DNA from: Peptococcaceae bacterium
GTDB taxonomy: Bacteria; Bacillota; Dehalobacteriia; UBA7702
DNA length: 9,981 bases
Direction: 5' to 3'
Assembly (NCBI GenBank): GCA_019415505.1
Contig: DXZC01000013.1
Coordinates: 13,898-23,878 of the forward strand
The notes beneath the pieces were generated by a model. That model was not told where the DNA came from. It was given only the letters and a program-made list of their open reading frames with translations, and did no database searches. Every line of letters starts with the position of its first letter. Positions within the stretch are counted from its first letter, which is position 1. This document shows positions 5,587-9,981 of this stretch, piece after piece. The translations under genes were made by a program, and so were the position numbers.

Positions 5587-8370
5587 ATGGTATACCAAAG
5601 CGAAGCCGCGCTTGAACAGCAGCTCATTGAACAATTAAATAAACAGGGGTATAGTAGCGTTTCGATCCCTGATTACGATGCTTTGGTGGCAAATTTTAAG
5701 ATTCAATTTGAGGATTTTAATGCCGCTAAGCTTGGCACGCCCTTGACTAATAAAGAGTGGGATCGGGTTTTTAATCACATGATGGGCAAATCCGTTTTTC
5801 AGAGCGCAAAAACTCTTCGTGATAAATTTGTCTTGGAACGTGAGGATGGAACAAAGGTCTATTTGTCCTTTTTCGATACTGACCATACTAAAAACATTTT
5901 CCAAGTGACGAACCAGACAACCGTCGTGGGTAAGTATGTCAACCGATACGACGTTACCATTCTTGTCAATGGTCTGCCGCTAATCCAAGTAGAGCTTAAA
6001 CGCCGGGGGATTGACATCCGCGAAGCGGTTAATCAGGTGATGCGTTATAAGAAGCATTCTTATAACGGACTTTATCATTTTATCCAACTGTTTGTGGTTT
6101 CGAATGGTGTTGATACGAAATATTTTGCCAACTCGGATCGTGATCTGCTATATAGCCTTGCATTCTTCTGGACGGATTTTAACAACGTGCGAATTACGAA
6201 CCTGAAAGAGTTTTCTATTGCTTTCTTGGCTCGTGATCACGTCATTAAGATGCTGATCCGCTATACGATTCTAAATGACACGGACAAGCTCTTGATGGTT
6301 ATGCGGCCTTATCAGGTGTATGCGGTCGAGGCGCTTGTAAGGCAGGCAACCCTGACTAATCGGAATGCCTATGTGTGGCATACCACTGGAGCCGGCAAAA
6401 CCCTGACGTCTTTTAAGACGGCGCAGATTCTGGCAGCCAACCCAAACATTAAGAAGGTCATTTTCCTAGTTGACCGAAAGGACTTGGATTCTCAAACAAC
6501 TGAGGAGTTTAATAAATTTGAAAACGGCTCCGTTGATGCGACAGACCATACTGGTATTCTCGCAAAGCAGATGCAGGATAAAAATCGCCAGCTTATCGTC
6601 ACGACGATGCAGAAGATGGCAAATGCTGTGAAACGTCCGCAGTATGCTAAGATTATGGATGCCTATAAGGAAGAAAAAGTGGTGTTTATCATCGACGAGT
6701 GCCATCGCAGCCAATTTGGTGATATGCACAAGGATATCGTGCGCCATTTTAACAAGGCACAGTTTTTCGGCTTTACCGGTACACCGCGTTTTGAGGTGAA
6801 CGGAAAAACAGAAGGCAAGATTACGCAGACTACGGAGATGTTGTTCGGGGAGTGCGTACATAACTATCTTATCAAAGACGCTATTTTTGACAACAATGTG
6901 CTGGGCTTCCATGTTGAATACATTAAAACGATAGAGGGCGACTTCGACTGGGATGATCCTACTATGGCTGAGGGAATCGATGTTGGGGAGCTTTATAATT
7001 CCAATGAGCGGATGTCCTTAATTGCCAATCACATTGTCCAGAACCACAAAGCTAAGACGAGGAACGGACAATATACCGCAATTTTTGCGGTGGCTTCAAT
7101 CGAAGCGCTTATCAAATATTATGATATTTTCAAGAAAATCAAGCACGATTTGAACATCTCCGGTATTTATACATTCGGACAAAATGAGGATGCGGAAGGT
7201 AAGGATGAGCATAGTCGCAAGGATGAGCATAGTCGCGATGCGCTGGAACGAATCATTTCGGAATATAACAAGATATACAGCACAAACTTTTCCACCGATA
7301 CTTTCTCCGCCTATCATAAAGATATTTCCGACCGCGTAAAGGGAAAGAAAACAAAGTCTCTGGATATTTTGCTGGTGGTGAATATGTTCCTCACCGGCTT
7401 TGACAGTAAACAGCTGTCCGTACTTTACGTTGATAAAGATTTGAAATATCACGATTTATTGCAAGCCTACTCACGCACGAACCGAGTTGAAAAAGAAACA
7501 AAGCCGTTCGGTATCATCATTTGTTATCGCAATCTGAAAAAACAAACGGATGACGCGTTGACCCTATTCTCAAAAAGCCATGACACCAGTGGTATCGTTG
7601 TTCCGAATTATCAGTTCTTCGTAGAGAAGTTTAACGAAATGGTATTAAAATTGAAAGAGGTCGCTCCTTTTCCTGAATCTATGGATACCATGCAGAACGA
7701 AGATGACCAGAAGCTCTTTGTGGTGACCTTCCGAGAACTGACCAAATACCTCCAGTCTTTGCAGACCTTCATTGAGTTCAGTTTTGATCAGGATGCCCTG
7801 ATTATGTCCGAGCAGGAATATCAGGACTATAAGAGCAAATATCTGATGCTTTACTCCAGGCACAAAGCGGATCGTGAAGTTGTTTCCGTTCTAAACGATG
7901 TGGATTTCTGCATTGAGCTGATGGAAAGCGACAGGATCAATGTCGCCTATATCATGAATCTAATCCGCAACATCCACTTTGATAACACAAAACAGAAAGA
8001 CTATGACATCAAGCACATTAAGGAAGAACTGGATAGAACGGACAACCCCCAGCTGCTGCGCAAGGTCGAGATTTTACAGGCGTTCCTTGATAATGTTGTC
8101 AATAACCTGAACAGTGCGGACGAGATTGACGCTGCCTACAACGATTTTGAGAATTCTGAGAAGCAGAAAGAAATTGTTGCATTCGCCACCGAGGAAGATA
8201 TTGACGCCACGATGCTGACCGAAATTATTTCTGAATATGAGTTTTCCGGCACGATGGATGCGGGCAATATCCGTGACCGGATTGGGAAGTCAATGCCACT
8301 TCTCAAGAAACGTTCTCTTGTAAGCCGTATTGTTGATTTCATTAGAAGGCATAGCGAAAAATATCAATAA
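5587..8370 (+). CDS. hsdR: Type I restriction enzyme R subunit (nuclease and translocase)
   Basis: This 927-residue subunit gives a type I complex its ATP-driven DNA translocation and cleavage of unmethylated DNA. Domains in order: a RecB-like PD-(D/E)xK nuclease with D122, E136-x-K138 and the downstream Q150-x3-Y154; a superfamily 2 helicase with Walker A G-A-G-K-T (268-272), the DECH box (370-373), FTGTP (396-400) and motif VI QAYSRTNR (626-633); and a long helical C-terminal region that in relatives docks on the methyltransferase. All these motifs are intact, so the enzyme should be active. GGAG at 5575-5578 lies 8 bases before ATG. Residues 539-550 are an exact duplication, KDEHSR twice, from an 18-bp tandem repeat. 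hsdM follows after 11 bases. Leucine codons differ from those of amtB. The type I subclass is not certain. Confidence 0.97.
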   Translation: MVYQSEAALEQQLIEQLNKQGYSSVSIPDYDALVANFKIQFEDFNAAKLGTPLTNKEWDRVFNHMMGKSVFQSAKTLRDKFVLEREDGTKVYLSFFDTDHTKNIFQVTNQTTVVGKYVNRYDVTILVNGLPLIQVELKRRGIDIREAVNQVMRYKKHSYNGLYHFIQLFVVSNGVDTKYFANSDRDLLYSLAFFWTDFNNVRITNLKEFSIAFLARDHVIKMLIRYTILNDTDKLLMVMRPYQVYAVEALVRQATLTNRNAYVWHTTGAGKTLTSFKTAQILAANPNIKKVIFLVDRKDLDSQTTEEFNKFENGSVDATDHTGILAKQMQDKNRQLIVTTMQKMANAVKRPQYAKIMDAYKEEKVVFIIDECHRSQFGDMHKDIVRHFNKAQFFGFTGTPRFEVNGKTEGKITQTTEMLFGECVHNYLIKDAIFDNNVLGFHVEYIKTIEGDFDWDDPTMAEGIDVGELYNSNERMSLIANHIVQNHKAKTRNGQYTAIFAVASIEALIKYYDIFKKIKHDLNISGIYTFGQNEDAEGKDEHSRKDEHSRDALERIISEYNKIYSTNFSTDTFSAYHKDISDRVKGKKTKSLDILLVVNMFLTGFDSKQLSVLYVDKDLKYHDLLQAYSRTNRVEKETKPFGIIICYRNLKKQTDDALTLFSKSHDTSGIVVPNYQFFVEKFNEMVLKLKEVAPFPESMDTMQNEDDQKLFVVTFRELTKYLQSLQTFIEFSFDQDALIMSEQEYQDYKSKYLMLYSRHKADREVVSVLNDVDFCIELMESDRINVAYIMNLIRNIHFDNTKQKDYDIKHIKEELDRTDNPQLLRKVEILQAFLDNVVNNLNSADEIDAAYNDFENSEKQKEIVAFATEEDIDATMLTEIISEYEFSGTMDAGNIRDRIGKSMPLLKKRSLVSRIVDFIRRHSEKYQ
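7201..7236 (+). repeat. Exact 18-bp tandem duplication inside hsdR
   Basis: AAGGATGAGCATAGTCGC occurs twice head to tail (7201-7218, 7219-7236) and encodes KDEHSR-KDEHSR at residues 539-550, in a charged segment between helicase motifs III and VI. The unit is a multiple of three, so copy-number change keeps the frame. Absence of any mismatch suggests a recent duplication. Confidence 0.97.
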
Positions 8371-8381
8371 GGAGATAGAAA

Positions 8382-9950
8382 ATGGAGTATTCAATTCAAA
8401 CGCACCATAAGGAACTTTGTAATAAATTGTGGGCGATGGCAAACGCCCTACGCGGCAACATGGAGGCGTATGAGTTCAAGAATTATATCTTGGGTATGAT
8501 TTTCTATTACTACCTGTCCGACAAAACCGAAAAGTATATGGAGCGGCTTTTGAAGGATGATGGCATCACCTACGAAGTGGCTTGGGAAGACGACGAATAC
8601 AAAGAAGCCGTCATAGAAGAAGCTTTGCGCGATCTCGGCTATATCATTGAGCCGCAGTACCTCTTCCGCCAAATGGTCAAAATGGTAGAGAATCGCTCTT
8701 TTGATATTGAATTTTTACAAAAGGCCATTAATGCTTTGATGGAATCTACGATTGGGAATGACTCGCAAGAGGATTTTGACGGACTGTTTTCCGATATGCA
8801 GCTCGACTCCACCAAGCTCGGCCATACTGTCAAAGACCGAAGCGCAGTGATGGCAAAAATTATTGCCTCGCTGGACGAAATCAATTTTGGTGTTGAGGAT
8901 ACGAAAATTGATGTACTGGGCAACGCCTACGAATATTTGATTGGACAGTTTGCCGCGACCGCCGGTAAGAAAGCGGGCGAGTTCTATACTCCGTCTGGCC
9001 CGGCTGAATTGCTTTGCCGTTTGGCTTGTCTTGGGCTCAGCAACGTAAAAGCGGCGGCAGATCCAACGTGCGGTTCCGGCTCGTTGCTTCTGCGTCTTAA
9101 AAATTATGCGAATGTGCGGAATTATTATGGGCAGGAATTAACCTCGACCACGTATAACCTCGCCCGGATGAACATGATTCTGCGCGGCGTTCCTTATCGT
9201 AATTTCAATATCTATAATGGTGATACTTTGGAATATGATTATTTTGGCGACATGAAGTTCCGTGTGCAGGTGGCAAATCCGCCGTATTCTGCGACTTGGT
9301 CTGCGGATATGAAATTTATGGAGGATGAGCGTTTTAACGAATACGGCAAACTGGCGCCAAAGAATAAGGCTGACTTCGCCTTTGTCCAGCACATGGTGCA
9401 TCACATGGACGAGGATGGGCGGGCGGTCGTGTTGCTGCCGCACGGCGTTTTATTCCGTGGCGCTGCCGAAGAAACGATCCGTAAATATTTGATCCAGAAG
9501 CTTAATGTGCTGGATGCCGTGATTGGTCTACCGGCGAATCTTTTCTTTGGCACAGGGATTCCGGTTTGCGTTCTTGTCCTCAAGCGGGAGCGGAACGGCA
9601 ATTCTGATAATGTCCTGTTCATTGATGCGTCTAAGGATTTTGAAGCGGGTAAAAACCAGAATGTTCTCAGGGAAACAGATATTGACAAGATTGTCAACGC
9701 GTATGAAGAACGCAAGGACATTGAGAAATATGCCCATGTCGCGAGTATGGAAGAGATTGAGGAAAATGGATTTAATCTCAACATCCCGCGTTATGTGGAT
9801 ACTTTTGAGCCGGAAGATGAAATTGATCTTAATGCGGTGGCCGCCGAGATCCGCAAGCTACAGTCCGAAATAAAGGGCATTGATGCGGAATTGAAACCGT
9901 TTTTCGATGAGCTGGGATTAGACTTTCCGTTTGGTGTGGAGGGCGAATAA
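8382..9950 (+). CDS. hsdM: Type I modification subunit, N6-adenine DNA methyltransferase
   Basis: This 522-residue protein methylates adenine in the target sequence with S-adenosylmethionine and forms the core of both the methylase and the restriction complex. An N-terminal helical domain (about 1-160) precedes the gamma-class methyltransferase domain: GEFYTP (199-204), the SAM-binding motif I D-P-T-C-G-S-G (227-233), and the catalytic motif IV N-P-P-Y (299-302). The last 50 residues look like a coiled coil (VAAEIRKLQSEIKGIDAEL), as expected for contact with HsdS. Length and motifs are those of a complete, active enzyme. AAGGAG at 8369-8374 overlaps the hsdR stop and lies 7 bases before ATG, so hsdR and hsdM are cotranscribed. 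The specificity gene begins 2 bases after its stop. Confidence 0.97.
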   Translation: MEYSIQTHHKELCNKLWAMANALRGNMEAYEFKNYILGMIFYYYLSDKTEKYMERLLKDDGITYEVAWEDDEYKEAVIEEALRDLGYIIEPQYLFRQMVKMVENRSFDIEFLQKAINALMESTIGNDSQEDFDGLFSDMQLDSTKLGHTVKDRSAVMAKIIASLDEINFGVEDTKIDVLGNAYEYLIGQFAATAGKKAGEFYTPSGPAELLCRLACLGLSNVKAAADPTCGSGSLLLRLKNYANVRNYYGQELTSTTYNLARMNMILRGVPYRNFNIYNGDTLEYDYFGDMKFRVQVANPPYSATWSADMKFMEDERFNEYGKLAPKNKADFAFVQHMVHHMDEDGRAVVLLPHGVLFRGAAEETIRKYLIQKLNVLDAVIGLPANLFFGTGIPVCVLVLKRERNGNSDNVLFIDASKDFEAGKNQNVLRETDIDKIVNAYEERKDIEKYAHVASMEEIEENGFNLNIPRYVDTFEPEDEIDLNAVAAEIRKLQSEIKGIDAELKPFFDELGLDFPFGVEGE

Positions 9951-9952
9951 TT

Positions 9953-9981
9953 ATGACAAATGTATCCTCAAGTAACGGTCT
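9953..9981 (+). CDS. hsdS: Start of the presumed specificity subunit gene (truncated by the window end)
   Basis: ATG at 9953 is preceded by GGAGGG (9938-9943) at 9-base spacing and follows the hsdM stop by 2 bases. Only nine codons are visible (MTNVSSSNG), too few to identify the protein. The call rests on context: an R-M pair lacks its DNA-recognition subunit, and hsdS normally follows hsdM in this arrangement. A different small gene cannot be excluded. Confidence 0.6.

Overview
The window looks like chromosomal DNA from an anaerobic, spore-forming Firmicute, most likely class Clostridia. The evidence is a CotS-type spore-coat kinase cluster, near-consensus sigma-A promoters, strong AGGAGG-type ribosome binding sites and moderately AT-rich composition. 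Genus and species cannot be read from it. All genes called with confidence lie on the + strand.

Region 1 (1-2646) is a tight coat-type operon: the 3' part of a CotS-family kinase-fold gene, a second CotS-like gene whose kinase motifs are eroded, and a GT4 glycosyltransferase resembling CotSA. The genes overlap by a few bases, which suggests translational coupling. Region 2 (2647-4481) is the ammonium module: an AmtB transporter followed 14 bases later by a P-II (GlnK-type) protein, closed by an intrinsic terminator. The short amtB leader has a sigma-A-like promoter placed immediately before a terminator hairpin, so amtB expression may depend on read-through. The P-II protein has Val where the uridylylated Tyr51 would be.

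Region 3 (4482-5586) is about 1.1 kb without a convincing protein gene. It is not featureless. It holds a 17-bp hairpin with a T-tract on the minus strand, an apparently bidirectional terminator, a set of alternative pairings near 5094-5168, a near-consensus promoter at 5332-5360 followed by a hairpin and a perfect 17-bp inverted repeat (possible small RNA), and a strong extended -10 promoter at 5486-5514.

Region 4 (5587-9981) is a type I restriction-modification operon in the order hsdR, hsdM, hsdS. Only the first codons of the presumed hsdS are inside the window. HsdR and HsdM look complete, with nuclease, helicase and methyltransferase motifs intact. hsdR carries an exact in-frame 18-bp tandem duplication. 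Leucine codon use differs from the amtB region, consistent with horizontal acquisition. I see no wholly new protein system. The most interesting parts are the amtB leader, the degenerate CotS paralogue, the structured desert upstream of hsdR and the repeat within hsdR.
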